This document shows, piece by piece, positions 23,301 through 33,583 of a DNA stretch of 64,000 nt. The translations under genes were made by a program, and so were the position numbers. Under the pieces are notes generated by a model. It was not told the DNA's origin and did no database searches. It saw nothing but the letters and a program-made list of their open reading frames with translations. Numbering within the stretch: position 1 is the first letter of the stretch; every line of letters begins with the position of its first letter. Source of the stretch: Planoprotostelium fungivorum (Eukaryota; Evosea; Variosea; Cavosteliida; Cavosteliaceae); NCBI GenBank assembly GCA_003024175.1, contig MDYQ01000129.1, positions 248,001-312,000 of the forward strand, in the 5' to 3' direction.

Positions 23301-23379
23301 ACAAGGTGCTGATAAACCCACTCTGACCGTGAGATCCAGAGACGTCGAGAATGAAGTTAGAGTGACGATTGGCCGCCAT
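17329..23379 (-). CDS. Very large Gly-rich protein of unknown function
   Basis: A run of about 20-25 short exons on the minus strand over 6 kb seems to form one gene of roughly 1,500 residues. It begins MAANRHSNFILDVSGSHGQS, continues with Gly-rich spacers (GEGGSHGRKGDNGTPAPS, RGGNGGNGGYGGPGSSG, KGGDGGRAGNPGNGE) and beta-strand-like segments (RLHLRADDGRVVIRHQLLGP). The C-terminal two thirds has normal composition, for example FDDGTLCSYEKNDSPHPTLC, FQQLPVPNRVKMMTKLRALT and WAEWAVRADFPARRSSNECM, ending RDGTIE with stop TAA that overlaps an AATAAA signal. There is no signal peptide or membrane span. I do not recognise the family; the Gly-rich N-terminus looks collagen-like in spacing but lacks regular G-x-y. 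The single-gene model is an inference from a continuous series of GTGAG..AG exons without an internal promoter gap; it might be two genes. Confidence 0.5.
20164..20233. repeat. 20-nt tandem repeat in an intron
   Basis: Three perfect copies of the unit GATGTTTGATGCAACGTGTA plus a partial fourth, inside an intron of the Gly-rich gene. Confidence 0.9.
21713..21796. repeat. 21-nt tandem repeat, four perfect copies, in an intron
   Basis: Four identical units that begin GATCGTGTGATG and end TGATGCGAT, inside an intron of the Gly-rich gene. Perfect identity indicates recent expansion. Confidence 0.92.
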
Positions 23380-23744
23380 CGAGATCGGGTGATTATACAA
23401 GAACGTGAAAATTCGAATAAAGTAAATTCTTTCTCTTTCACTGAACCCGTCCAGAGAGTGACTTAGATTTCTGACGTCTCCTCAAGTAGTTAGAAGCAAA
23501 AATCAAGATAGCGGTGTGCGACCTCTTTTGTAAACACATTGTCGCGATTATGAGCACGCTCATAACTGTGAGTCATAACAATCGGATGATGAAGCGGCTC
23601 GGTGGAAGATGAGGCAAGCGTCAATCGTTGTCAGTGGTGTTTCACATCGATTTGAGTGCAAAATTTTCATATTCCATATGTATCGCCTCTACAATCAGCC
23701 CTGAAAGTTGCATCACATCGCGATCGCATCACATCACATCACAA
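23380..23744. promoter_or_regulatory. Divergent intergenic region
   Basis: 365 bp between the start codons of the Gly-rich gene and the downstream plus-strand gene. It should contain both promoters. A CATCACATC repeat (23711-23742) lies directly before the plus-strand ATG. Confidence 0.45.
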
Positions 23745-24440
23745 ATGGGGGAACCAAAAAAGAGGACCAAGTTCGATCTAGAGGGAACAACGACACGTCT
23801 TCTCAGTCAGAGACACGGAAAGATCATCCATATCGATAAACCCGACTGGGTGCATAAACCCAGGACACCAGATCGTCTGACGAAGCTGGGACTGTGGTTT
23901 GGAATGTTTGGTGTCGTTGCATACGTGTACAAGAACGAAAAGGACGACGTCAATCAGAGATTTTGGTTCAACTTTGCAGAGGAAGTCATTCGCCTGCCCG
24001 ATCTGCAGAGAAAGTATAAAGAATACGCCAAGATCGATCCACAAGTCGCTGCCAACCGTAATCTGTACGGTGAGGAATTCACCGACATCACACCATTTTC
24101 ATATCACTTTTCATCAATCTCACGACTTGCAGAGATAAGACAAGCCATCTCACTCGTGGGTGGTGTCTTCGGTGCTTTCGTCTGGGGACCATCCTCCATT
24201 CCCCCGTTCACATACTACAGAAAGCCAGACTGGAAGAGGAAGGCATTCGGCGCCTTCTACGGCTACACGTGCACGAGAATCCTCTTCCATAAGGTTAGCG
24301 AATACATGGTGCCTCCCGAATCACGCATGGAGGCCAACAATCGCTTCGCCAAGTGGATGGACGACAACATCCATGATGTAAAATGGAACTACAGACCAGC
24401 TGTATTCAGAAAACGTCTCATGGCCAACCAATCGGGTTAA
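23745..24440 (+). CDS. Two-span membrane protein, possibly mitochondrial
   Basis: Encodes about 210-230 residues starting MGEPKKRTKFDLEGTTTRLL. Two hydrophobic segments are visible, LGLWFGMFGVVAYVY near residue 50 and AISLVGGVFGAFVWGPSSIP in the second half, separated by a charged helix (VIRLPDLQRKYKEYAK). The C-terminus is basic and aromatic (FHKVSEYMVPPESRMEANNR, WNYRPAVFRK). The stretch 24073-24134 is an in-frame, stop-free candidate intron (GTGAGGAATT to TTGCAG); splicing joins NRNLY to EIRQAISLV. Size, basic charge and two spans resemble accessory subunits of respiratory complexes or inner-membrane assembly factors, but I do not recognise a family. The start at 23745 follows the CATCACATC repeat; an upstream in-frame ATG at 23628 also exists. 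Confidence 0.65.
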   Translation: MGEPKKRTKFDLEGTTTRLLSQRHGKIIHIDKPDWVHKPRTPDRLTKLGLWFGMFGVVAYVYKNEKDDVNQRFWFNFAEEVIRLPDLQRKYKEYAKIDPQVAANRNLYGEEFTDITPFSYHFSSISRLAEIRQAISLVGGVFGAFVWGPSSIPPFTYYRKPDWKRKAFGAFYGYTCTRILFHKVSEYMVPPESRMEANNRFAKWMDDNIHDVKWNYRPAVFRKRLMANQSG

Positions 24441-24529
24441 ATAAATGGAGTGATGGGGAGATCTCATTATCTAAAACTCAAGAGCTGTAATGATTGAGTG
24501 ATGATACAGACGGAGGTGATTACCTCCAT

Positions 24530-25131
24530 TCAATCATTAGCCAACAGCGTGGCGTATTCGTCGTAGAAGATGACACCCTTGTCTGGATCCACTGCCAGAG
24601 AAAACATCTCCTCTATCTCTTCTTGTGTGAAACTCTCTCCGTGTGAGGACAAGAGAGATGATAGCTTCTCCGTATCGATGTATCCCTTCCTCTCCGTGTC
24701 AATCACCTGATGAAATTAAGTCGAGACGATCGATAGAGGTGAAGAATCACCTGGAAAGCCCTCTTGATCTTCTGTTCATCATCTCTTGCCATCTTGTTCT
24801 CGATCATGATCTGGACCAGCTTTGGTTGGAGTTTCGTCAGAGGTGCATGCGCTCCCTCGACTACCTGCAGTCTTTCAGGTTCTTCTGAATTGATGTTGAC
24901 GCTTACATCTTTGTGTATGTCGGACAACTCCTTCTGAGATGGGTTCATGCCCAAAGCTCTGACGATAGATCCCACATCACTTTGACGAGTGAGAACCATT
25001 CAGATGTCGCGTGCAGCTCACTTGATGTCTACAAACCCGGGTGCATTATCCTGTTCGAAGACTTCAAAAGCCTCCTTTACCATCTGTTCTAACACATTCT
25101 TAGAGGCCTTGTAATCTCGATCGCGGTCCAT
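24530..25131 (-). CDS. EF-hand protein, dynein regulatory complex subunit 8-like (EFCAB2)
   Basis: Calmodulin-superfamily protein of about 160 residues, three or four exons. It reads MDRDRDYKASKNVLEQMVKE, then AFEVFEQDNAPGFVDIKSDV, GSIVRALGMNPSQKELSDI, KLVQIMIENKMARDDEQKI, KRAFQVIDTERKGYIDTEKL and FTQEEIEEMFSLAVDPDKGV, ending YDEYATLLAND. Order and wording match EFCAB2/DRC8 (IRSLG, ILLERK, LRAFEVLD, FSQEEMEEML, AAIDPES) better than calmodulin or centrin. Most EF-hand loops lack the full set of acidic calcium ligands, as in DRC8. DRC8 is part of the nexin-dynein regulatory complex of motile axonemes, which fits the IFT52 gene in the same window. A divergent centrin or myosin light chain is the alternative. 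Confidence 0.75.
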
Positions 25132-25268
25132 GTGTGCAGCTGATGTTTACGTAAATGATCTCCGTCTATTTTTGTCCTTTCAAGATGAGACAACTCACAT
25201 CAAACACCTCACACACAATTCGACAGCGTCTTCTATGTCTTTATATTGATTTAAATATGTTCTTCTGT

Positions 25269-26777
25269 TTAGATGTCCCTGACATGAAACCTCTCGATCG
25301 ACATCTCCCTCCTCTTGTCGATCTCTTCCCTCTTGGGTTCCCAAACCAAATCGAATTGGAACAATTTGCTCAGTTCCAATTTCTTCTCGTGACACAATCG
25401 ATAGTAAGAGGTCAGTAAGAAGGGCTGCATGAGAGAAGGTGAAGGGTCTCTGATGGAGAACAACACGTCGCGTGATGTCATCAGCCTCTTCATGTGGCTC
25501 AACCACGGTTTCACGCCCGTCTGCGGTTTGTACATCAACATACCCGGGGCCAGCTGCCTCTTCACGTCGATCTACAACGAGTCAATTCCACTCAAATCTT
25601 CTCGAAATTCACCGGAGCGTCTCTACGTGGAGCAGAAGGGTTGGTGAAGGCTTCGGCTAAGAAGTCGACCTTGCTGAAGAGATGGATGCCGCTGGTCGAT
25701 CTAGGGTTGCATTCGATTGAAATCAGTCTGCCCTCAGCTTCGATGAAGTCGAAAGCCAATTGGCCGGTCAGATGCATGGCAGAGGCGATCTGGGTCACGT
25801 CAGATGTTTCACATCGCCAGATGAGATGATTCACCCTCTCGATGTAAGACTTGATGCCGTGATGATCGATGGATTGGAAGTAGACGCAGCTGCTGCCGTC
25901 TATGGTATCGATGACGGGATAGATAGCAGTGGACTTGACCTCGCCTGAGAAGGTGAGTCGTCTCTGATGATGGTGGTGAACATCACCATTTCGCACCACG
26001 GAATAAGTGCAATACATTTTTCCGGTCATCCAGACCTGGGCGATGTGTTCGTTGTCACCGTTCACGTCTAAATCTTCCGGCAGCTCTTCGTTCGCTTTGA
26101 GGTGGTGCAGGCCGCTGTTCCCGCGTCAAATGGAATTTGAATTTTGAATCCACCGAGATCACCTCGTGGCGCGACCGAAGGTGGGCTTGAGAGCCCAATC
26201 TCGGCTCCTGTCTAACTTCTTCACGTCTTCGACACTCTTGCAGAGGTAAGCTTCTGGGACGTCCAGGCCGATGCTCTTCATCTTCTCGGAGAACTCCCAC
26301 TTGTTGTGAAGAGTCATCAGCTGGTCGAAGGTGGGGGCGAAGAGGATCCTGATGTGGAATGAGATGGTGGATGATTGTGTCGTATCACTCTGCGATCTCG
26401 GGGTCTTGGGCGAGGAAGAAGATCTCTTCGTGCATGGGTATGACCATCTGAATCCTCTCTTCATTGATGACCTACGTCTCCATTCAGCATATGATGCGAA
26501 CGTAAACACATTCTACCTTCTTTACGGCGGATAAGAAGCCTACGGAGTCTTCTCTGGGTACAGGCACCTGCACACTCTTCTTCGTTGTCTTTGAAAACTT
26601 GCAGACATGAAAATGCATTGGATCGATCACCATCACGGTGTGACCTGCTGCTCTCAACTGTCGACTGAGGTCCAACGAGACAGGAAACCTCCCATTTGTC
26701 AACAGAATCCTCAGTCCTCCCTCTCTCTTCTTGTGTCTCAAAGGCATGTCGTTGTCACTGTCGCGATGAGTCAACAA
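25269..26777 (-). CDS. ATP-grasp carboxylate-amine ligase-like protein
   Basis: About 420 residues, five or so exons. The N-terminal pre-ATP-grasp domain has a Rossmann-like start GLRILLTNGRFPVSLDLSRQ then LRAAGHTVMVIDPM, and MVIPMHEEIFFLAQDPEIA. The ATP-grasp core shows HNKWEFSEKMKSIGLDVPEA and DWALKPTFGRATR (nucleotide-binding lysine), followed by QVWMTGKMYCTYSVVRNG and LTGQLAFDFIEAEGRLISIE then CNPRSTSGIHLF, the metal-binding E-x-NPR motif. The C-terminus LAPGMLMYKPQTGVKPWLSH ends ERFHVRDI. The fold and active-site residues are intact. Related sequences are carbamoyl-phosphate-synthase-like or peptide ligases in bacteria and fungi; substrate cannot be read from sequence. The start may be 26777 or the next methionine MPLRHKKREGG. 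Confidence 0.7.
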
Positions 26778-27343
26778 CCACTCCTTCTATGCTCTTCTCA
26801 CCTGGTATTCGTCGTGTGTTCGTGTCGTGCGGTGGTTGTGGCATCAGTTTAACGGACACGGTCGAAATCTCGCAATCTTTCCATCCTGCTTTCGGGATGT
26901 CTTTTTGCACTGACATGCGAACTTACCGCGCCACCAGAATTGGATTAAAGAGTCATCTCGTCTCAAGGCTCAGACATCTGGAGAGGTGATGAGACAGGGT
27001 ATTGGTAACGATATCTGTGAGGTGATGCGTGAAGATCGCAGTGGCATTCAGAAACGATGATGTTGTGAGAGATTCAATGTGCCGATTCTAATTTATGCAG
27101 ACTGCAGCGAAATAGAAAGGATGGTGAAAGGATAGCACTGCTGTACGAGAAAATCGAAAGTCCAGGACTGTTGCCCTGTTCTACAAAGCCCGTCGCAATT
27201 CAATTCTCACTTTTGGCGGGAAAACTGTCCATTGAGCAACAGACCGCCTAACAAGAGGAGAGGCACCAACTCCTCTGATTCATTGAGACCTTTCACTCTG
27301 TCAGCCTTCTTGTCCCTTCTTGGGTCAGGGGATCGAATCGACA
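26778..27343. promoter_or_regulatory. Divergent intergenic region
   Basis: 566 bp between the ATP-grasp gene and the SANT-MPN gene. Open frames here have no recognised similarity. It should hold both promoters; no specific element is identified. Confidence 0.45.
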
Positions 27344-29962
27344 ATGGAAGCACCTATTGGTGAGGGACTCTATCCGACTATCGTACATCGATCTGAACCA
27401 CCTACCATCCATACCCACTATCATATGTGACATATCTTTGTCTACTTGTTATATCTATCATGTTTGTGATGGAACATCATGCGGAGGGGGTAGAAGATCT
27501 CAGCGTTTTGAATCAGAGATGTATGCTTTCGCAGCGGAAAAAGTGTATTCTCACCCCCACCATCGCAAGCGAAAGTTGACAGGAGCACGCAGATAAAGAT
27601 GAGGAAGAGAAGAGGAGCACAGAGCTCATAGCTCGCATGCTGATGCAGGATCAAATGCAAGATCAAGAGGACAATCCTTATGCAGATCTCTATTCGAGGA
27701 GAGGCATCAAGTCAAAAGGATTCGCTGGTGGAGAAGATGAAGACGAAGACGATTTCGTCCCAGAGTTTGTGATACAGAAGGCAAAGAAGATGAGTGAGTC
27801 CCTGTTCCAATGATTGTTCTCCTCTGATCGAGGACCCATCAGGCGCCAAGAAGAGAGCACGAGCGACATCTTCTAAGAATGCCAGCCAAGAGGAAACACC
27901 CGCCGCACCTCCAGCTCAAGCTCAACCGGCTACCTCCCCCACACCCAAAGAGAGCAACGTAAGTGGTGACTACATCCATCACATGTTCTCATTGATGACA
28001 AGTCTCTTCAGCCATCACCAAGCACCACACCTGATGGAGCGGAGAAGAAGAAGAGGAGATATGCAAAGAGCGAGGTGATGTGATGTCGTCCATCACCATC
28101 TCATTTTCCATCAGGATGACAAGTTCAATCGCGGCAAATGGACGGACGAAGAAGAAGCTCTCTTCGACGAAGCATTATTGAAGTACGGCAGAGACTGGGC
28201 CAAGGTGGGCGATCTACATCATCCACATCCTTCATCACCTCATGTTCGTGACATCGAGGACAGTGCTCGGCGCACATTCCAGGAAGAGATAAGACGAGCT
28301 TCTTGAATCACGTGGCACTTAGAAAGAGAAAGTATGGTGATTCTTTGGTGGCTACGCCCGGCAAAGAGACCGAAGTCAAGCCGACAGAGAAGGTGACAAT
28401 GGAGGCTCCTGCACAGAAGATGGAACCACCATCTCCCGTGAAGAAGAAGGTAGAGCCTCCATCACCAAAGAAGTCGGAGCCCGCCTCCCCCAAAAAGTGA
28501 TTTTATTTTATTCTTTCGTCTCGATCGTGAAATAAAATGAAATAAAACAATTTTTTCTGACGGTTCTGTAGGAAGAAAGAGAAGAAGAAACCATTCAGAG
28601 AGAGTGACTTGGGCATCAATCTGGCTGATGTCGTCCACAGAAAGAAGAGGGGAGGTGATGCAGTCGATGCAAAGTCGAAGCTGCGTGAGACCACTTCTTC
28701 CAACTGGCAGGCTTCCAACGATCCCACGGCGTGAGTCTCCCCGAAATACCGTGGAAAACTCGTGGAGAACTCATTGAAATCTCAGTGACCCCCTGACCAT
28801 GGTGCGTTGCCTGGAATACTCGGGCAAAGCTGGAACCGAGTCCAGTGGCCAACCTTATCGTCTGAATGTTCACTCCAATGTCCTTCTCATTGCAGATTTC
28901 CACGCACATCTCGCAACAACTGAAATCATCGGGTACCTCGCAGGACGCTGGGATGCCAAAGAGAAACGTGAGACAACGGATCGTGATGTTCATGTGATGG
29001 ATGTCACATCGTCGATTTGATGACACATCGATGTTCTACGCTGACGATGTGCAGTCATCACGGTCACTTCCGCCTTCCCGTGCAAGAGTCTGTGCACCTC
29101 CGGTGCCGAGGTAATACGATGACAAGATGTCAGACTGACACATCTGACAGGTTCAAGTTGAAATGGATCCAGAGTGTGAGATCGTGGTGAGAGAAGAGAT
29201 TGAGAAATCTGGATTGCGGGTGGTAGGGTGGTATCACTCTCATCCCACGTTCCAGCCGGACCCTTCACTGAGAGACATCGAGAACCAGACCAACTATCAG
29301 AACTTCATTCGAGAGGAAGAGACTCTGGCTGAGCCATTCGTTGGGGCCATCGTGTCCTCTTACGGTGAGTTTCCGTGTGATGATGATCGCGATGATCGCA
29401 TTGGATGATGATGTGATGATGTTGATGAGGGTGGCAGACATTCGCATGCCGAGTGAGGAGTCGCTGATAAGTGAGAGGGACGAGTATGATGATGAGCTGA
29501 ACGAGAGACAGATTGGTTTCACATCAAGCACATGCAAGACTGCAGGGGACAGCCGATGCAAGTTCAGAGGGAAATCATCCAAGAGGATCTATCCCCTGAA
29601 ACTGATCTCAAATTGGTGACCATTCATCACATCACATCCGTCATCCATCATCATCATCATCCTCATCTTCACGTCAGCAAAAACTTTTGGACATGTACCG
29701 TGCCTTCTCCACCCGAATCGAGCCGGACGACCTGTGGAGATACTGCTCTCCCAAGGAACTCCAAGAGATGGGAGAGAGCGGAGACGGAGGGAAACCTCAG
29801 CTGAAAATGACACCCCTCACCAAGGGCCAGAAGATGAAGAAGAGCATTCAACATCGCTTGCCATTGACCATGACACCAGAGGCGGCGGAAAAGTATGTCT
29901 CGGAGTGGATGACAAAGATGGAGGAAGCCTGGAAGTCCACAATACCACACGAGGGACTCTAG
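27344..29962 (+). CDS. SANT/Myb-MPN (JAMM) deubiquitinase, MYSM1-like
   Basis: Predicted nuclear zinc-dependent deubiquitinase. After a tiny first exon (MEAPI) comes an acidic region (DKDEEEKRSTELIARMLMQD), then KKRARATSSKNASQEE, the SANT/Myb repeat GKWTDEEEALFDEALLKYGR followed by DWAK, a Pro/Lys/Ser linker with repeated PPSPKK, and an MPN domain: NVLLIADFHAHLATTEIIGY then LAGRWDAKEK, VVGWYHSHPTFQPDPSLRDI and FVGAIVSSYDIRMPSEES. The JAMM residues are present: Glu in TTEIIGY, and H-S-H-P ... S-x-x-D. The C-terminus contains LLDMYRAFSTRIEPDDLWRY and ends STIPHEGL. MYSM1, the histone H2A deubiquitinase, has SANT-SWIRM-MPN; I see no SWIRM between SANT and MPN here, so this is a MYSM1-like protein with a shorter middle. 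About ten exons. Confidence 0.88.
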
Positions 29963-30223
29963 AGAATGAAGAGAATTCGTTGCATCAATCTTCATCTCGT
30001 GGACTCGTGACCGATTCTTTTTCGTGTGTGGCCGGCCGTTTTCGTATCATTCGAGAGGCGTGTGAGCCCACCATGTGTTCATGATGATCGTCTCGCTCAT
30101 CACAGATGGATTCAAAGACAGTCTCAGTTTATTCATCGATTCGATCAACGTTGAGATGAATCGTCAATTCAGATCGTTATGTCTTTTTAGCTTCAATGTG
30201 AAAGGAGCAGTATGGCAATCATC

Positions 30224-30742
30224 TCATTCGGGGACGTAGATACCAACCATACATCCCTTCAGAGTGGCATCTGGATTGACCCAAGCGTGGTATTCGTCTG
30301 GACAGAAGATCAATTGGGACCCGTCCATCTACAACTTACCAAATAATTGAGATCCGTCTTTTCCCGCGCCCCTCATCAGCTCGGGAACACCACCGGGATG
30401 GAATTTTAGATAAGCCGTACAGTTGTAAACCTTTCCTTTCAACACCATCCACAAGTCGTCCTTCTTATTGTGCTTGGCCAGCTGCTCGCATGAGGCGGTG
30501 TGTGACGATGGTCATGATGGACGACGTCACCTCTTCTTGGTTGATGCGAAACATTCTACCTCCAGTTCCTGACAGATCTCTGCCCGAGTTGACTAATTTG
30601 GCCCAATCGAGTGGTGAATGTCCAGGTTCTAAAGCGACCTGTTTCGGTTGGCATGGTGTCTCCCTCGCACGCGTGATGATGAATATCACTCGATGAGATC
30701 GCATACCTTATTTCTCTTCTTCACTGTGCTGGAGTTGACCAT
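30224..30742 (-). CDS. Cytochrome b5 domain protein, NCB5OR N-terminus-like
   Basis: About 115 residues in four exons. MVNSSTVKKRNKVALEPGHS then PLDWAKLVNSGRDLSGTGGR matches the linker and start of the b5 domain of CYB5R4/NCB5OR, followed by EQLAKHNKKDDLWMVLKGKV then YNCTAYLKFHPGGVPELMRG and WVNPDATLKGCMVGIYVPE. Both axial heme ligands are present: His in FHPGG and His in YHAWV. Animal NCB5OR continues with CS and b5-reductase domains; here the frame stops right after the b5 domain, so this is a stand-alone electron carrier. The first intron (about 70 nt) has donor GTATGC. No membrane anchor, so it is probably soluble. Confidence 0.9.
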
Positions 30743-30838
30743 GGTAGCCGTGCCTGTGAGTGCGGCCCCGGATGATCTGCCCGATCTCTGCGGTAGTTGT
30801 GGCTATCTCTCTTCAGTTTGGCTCCCATATTGTCCACA

Positions 30839-31362
30839 TTAGATGAAGGATGAATTCACCACGGCGAAAGAAGGAGAAGGGTTTGAAGGTTGAGTCACCG
30901 AGATGGGAGGTGTGGTTGTGGTTATGGTGGGTTGTATGGGCTTCACGATCATCTTTCGAACGGGCGCTGCCAATGGTGCTTTGAAAATTGGAGCGACTGG
31001 CGAAATATTAGATTGGCATGGGTCTCGCATGTACCTTCTGACTCCTTCGCGGCGACTTCTCCTAGAGGTGGTATGACTGTGGGTACTCTCACTGGTTGAG
31101 TTATTGGCACAGAAGCGACAATACTCGGTGATATCTTCTGTGGGAGATTGATTTTGTCGCTCTTAATTGTTGATGTTGCATTAGTTTTTACAGGCGTAGT
31201 TGATGGTTGTTGGTTGGAGAAACGAATATAAGTGGCCAATAGAAGAGAGGCAGCCGATGCAAAACCGATCGGAAGAGATACGAGGGTGAACAGCGATACG
31301 GTGACTCCCAAGATAAGAGGGACGAGAATCGATTCTAATCGACTGCTCCTCTGCCCGTTCAT
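30839..31362 (-). CDS. Small N-terminally membrane-anchored Pro/Thr-rich protein
   Basis: Two exons, about 160 residues. After MNGQRSSRLES there are two adjacent hydrophobic spans, ILVPLILGVTVSLFTLVSLP and GFASAASLLLATYI, then a Pro/Thr/Ser-rich tail containing repeats of PSIVASVPITQPVRVPTVIP and PTITTTTPPISVTQPSNPSP. The 38-nt intron (GTACATGC to CGCCAG) keeps the frame. No known domain. Likely a hairpin or type II membrane protein with a disordered, possibly O-glycosylated or cytosolic tail; function unknown. Confidence 0.55.
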
Positions 31363-31502
31363 GATGATCGTATCGGGAATGAATGACCGAACCCCCGGAG
31401 GTCGACCTCCGAAATTAAAATTCAGAGGAATCTACCGACAATCGTGACACGTCTAATCATGATGATGCACACGATCACACCATCCATCTATCTTTCTTTG
31501 TA

Positions 31503-32532
31503 TTAAGGGCTGGGTGGAGTCAGAGGTTGATTGGCTCCCACACTGTCCGCTTCGGTCTCTCTCAGCGTGACTGTGGCCAACTTTGGCAAGTGTGAGTCCA
31601 CGTGAAAGAGAGAGGGATAGTACAGAAAGTAACAGAAGAAGGCACAGATGGCTCCCAACAGACCTCCGGCGATAATGTCATCAAAGTTGTGATGGTAGCT
31701 GTGGACATCAGCACCGCATGATGTAGATGAGACTCACTCCATGGTTCTCGATACGGCGATGAAGAAGGAGATGGTGATGGGACTGAAGGCTAAGAGGGCC
31801 CTGGGAAGCGTACCACCGGTGTGGCGCGAGAAGATGTGAAGTTTACCAGAGAAGTAACAGGATAGGAAGCCCAGACCACTGAAGGAAGTACTGGAGTGGC
31901 CAGAAGGGAAAGAAGATCTGTCTTACGGTCGACATCATGATCGATCGTGATGGAGAACAACAGAATTTAGAGGAAGGAGTCTACTGACCTTGAATCGTAA
32001 TTTTTGTTGGGGTTATACCAGTAGTCTGGTCTGTATCTTCCAGCGAGAGATTTCAACGCAGATGTGACAAACAATGCGAGACAGAATGAAGCGAGCAGAC
32101 CTGAATGACGTCAACACGATAACAAAGAGATGAACGGATCAAAAGATGATGACTCACCCAACACAGCATGGTGAAGATCGTGTTTGCTCTTGTGGTGAAA
32201 CTGAAAGACAACAAACACGAGAATGGGGAGGACGAGGGCGAATATGATCAACAACCAAGCAGGGATGATGTCAGGCCTCTCTGGAAAACGGACTGTCAAA
32301 TCGTTTGGAGGGAGGTATCTGTGATAAGGAGGAACCAGCAGAGCGATGAGGCCTCCTGAGATACCACGTGAGAATCTTTCCTCGAATACTCGAGAGATGT
32401 TGACTCACCAGCTATAGCCAGAATGGCTATGGAAATGTAATCTCCAATGTACGACTTCTTCCACCATTTGTTCTCAGACCCCACTAGTATGGTGCCAGCC
32501 TTGCTTTGGTAGTATGTCTTGACCCCCTGCAT
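31503..32532 (-). CDS. PAP2-type lipid phosphate phosphatase
   Basis: Integral membrane phosphatase acting on phosphatidic acid and related lipid phosphates (LPP/DPP1 type). Five exons encode about 280 residues with six predicted spans: YIGDYISIAILAIAGGLIAL, IIPAWLLIIFALVLPILVFV, LLASFCLALFVTSALKS, and three more. All three PAP2 catalytic motifs are intact: KSLAGRYRP, PSGHSS and SRTMDYHHNFDDI (His and Asp of the active site). The C-terminus is a short Pro-rich tail (QPLTPPSP). Start is taken at MQGVKTYYQSKAG (32532); the frame is open to an upstream ATG at 32598. It shares a 137-bp divergent promoter region with the PX-domain gene. Confidence 0.93.
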
Positions 32533-32669
32533 CTTGCTTGTGTCAACAAAGCCCACAACACCAGTTCGCAAATCGCAGGTCGCATATTCTCGCACCACCG
32601 TTTTTCTCTGTTCATCTTGTTGTCAACCAGCCGAGAAGGAAGCGGGAGAGAGGGGATAGAGGATTCAAC
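32533..32669. promoter_or_regulatory. 137-bp bidirectional promoter region
   Basis: Lies between divergent start codons of the PAP2 phosphatase and SNX3-like genes. Pairing of two membrane-lipid genes may allow co-expression; this is inferred from orientation only. If the phosphatase uses the upstream ATG the gap shrinks to 71 bp. Confidence 0.45.
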
Positions 32670-33341
32670 ATGATCCACAACAACCTCAAGAGCGTCCACG
32701 AGACAGAATTCAATGATGGATATTCCACACCTGAATACATCACCGTGCATGTCACAGACGCCAAGAACATCGAGATGGACGGAAAGAAAGTCTACACGAC
32801 CTACAAAGTCTCCACGAGCGTAAGTCTACATCCGATATCTTTTGCGATCGTCCAGAAAATGGTGATTGACTCCGCGCAGACGACCTTTCCAGAATACAAG
32901 CAGAAGGAGTTCGCCGTCAGACGTCGATACAAGGAATTTGTCTGGTTGAGAAATCACCTCAGAGATCGTCTGAACGAGAAGGGCAAGCGCCTCACCCTCG
33001 CCGAACTTCCCGGAAACACTTTCTCATCCTTCTTGGGTTCAGGTGAGAGGACAGAGCCCTTCCACCTTTTCAAATCGCATCGTGTTCTTTCGGATGATGA
33101 CAGAGGACACAGGACGATTCGATGACGAGTTTGTCGAGACCAGAAGAAAAGGATTGGAGGATTTCATAAATTCGGTCGTCAACCACCCATTCTCCAGATT
33201 CGAGCCCGCTCTTCAGAACTTCCTCCAAGATCAAGACGCAGTGGTGAGCCCCATCCACTTTATTCCACAAAAACCATCTCATCGCGATCCTCATTCCCAC
33301 GAAACTGCATCATCGTCCTAACCTTCACACAGTGCTCATAA
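32670..33341 (+). CDS. PX-domain sorting nexin, SNX3/SNX12-like
   Basis: PX-only protein of about 150 residues binding phosphatidylinositol 3-phosphate on early endosomes; SNX3 works with retromer. Blocks: PEYITVHVTDAKNIEMDGKK, VYTTYKVSTS, then FAVRRRYKEFVWLRNHLRDR (the R-R-Y-x-x-F phosphoinositide pocket), LPGNTFSSFLGSG, and FDDEFVETRRKGLEDFINSV then VNHPFSRFEPALQNFLQD. These match SNX3 (VRRRYSDFEWLRSEL, PLPGKAF, FDDNFIEERKQGLEQFINKV). Introns at about 32820 and 33039. At the 3' end a GTGAGCC donor after DQDAV can splice to CACACAG at 33332, giving stop at 33339-33341; unspliced reading would stop at 33321. Confidence 0.9.
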
Positions 33342-33583
33342 AAGCGAGAAAAGGTCATAAATAAATAACGAAAGAAACACCTTTCCATTTCTCATTGTAG
33401 ATCTATTCATAACGTCGACGTTGTTTCGCCTTCCATCGCTGTAACGTACCGAGATAGGTCATAAACTGTACAGACAAGTATTTAATGTCGACAATCTGAG
33501 TTTGAACGGGGAAGAGGAGCAGAAGGACTTAAACCTTGGTTCGAACTAGTCGAAAGTTTTAGCCTGTCCATCCACTAGTCAAA

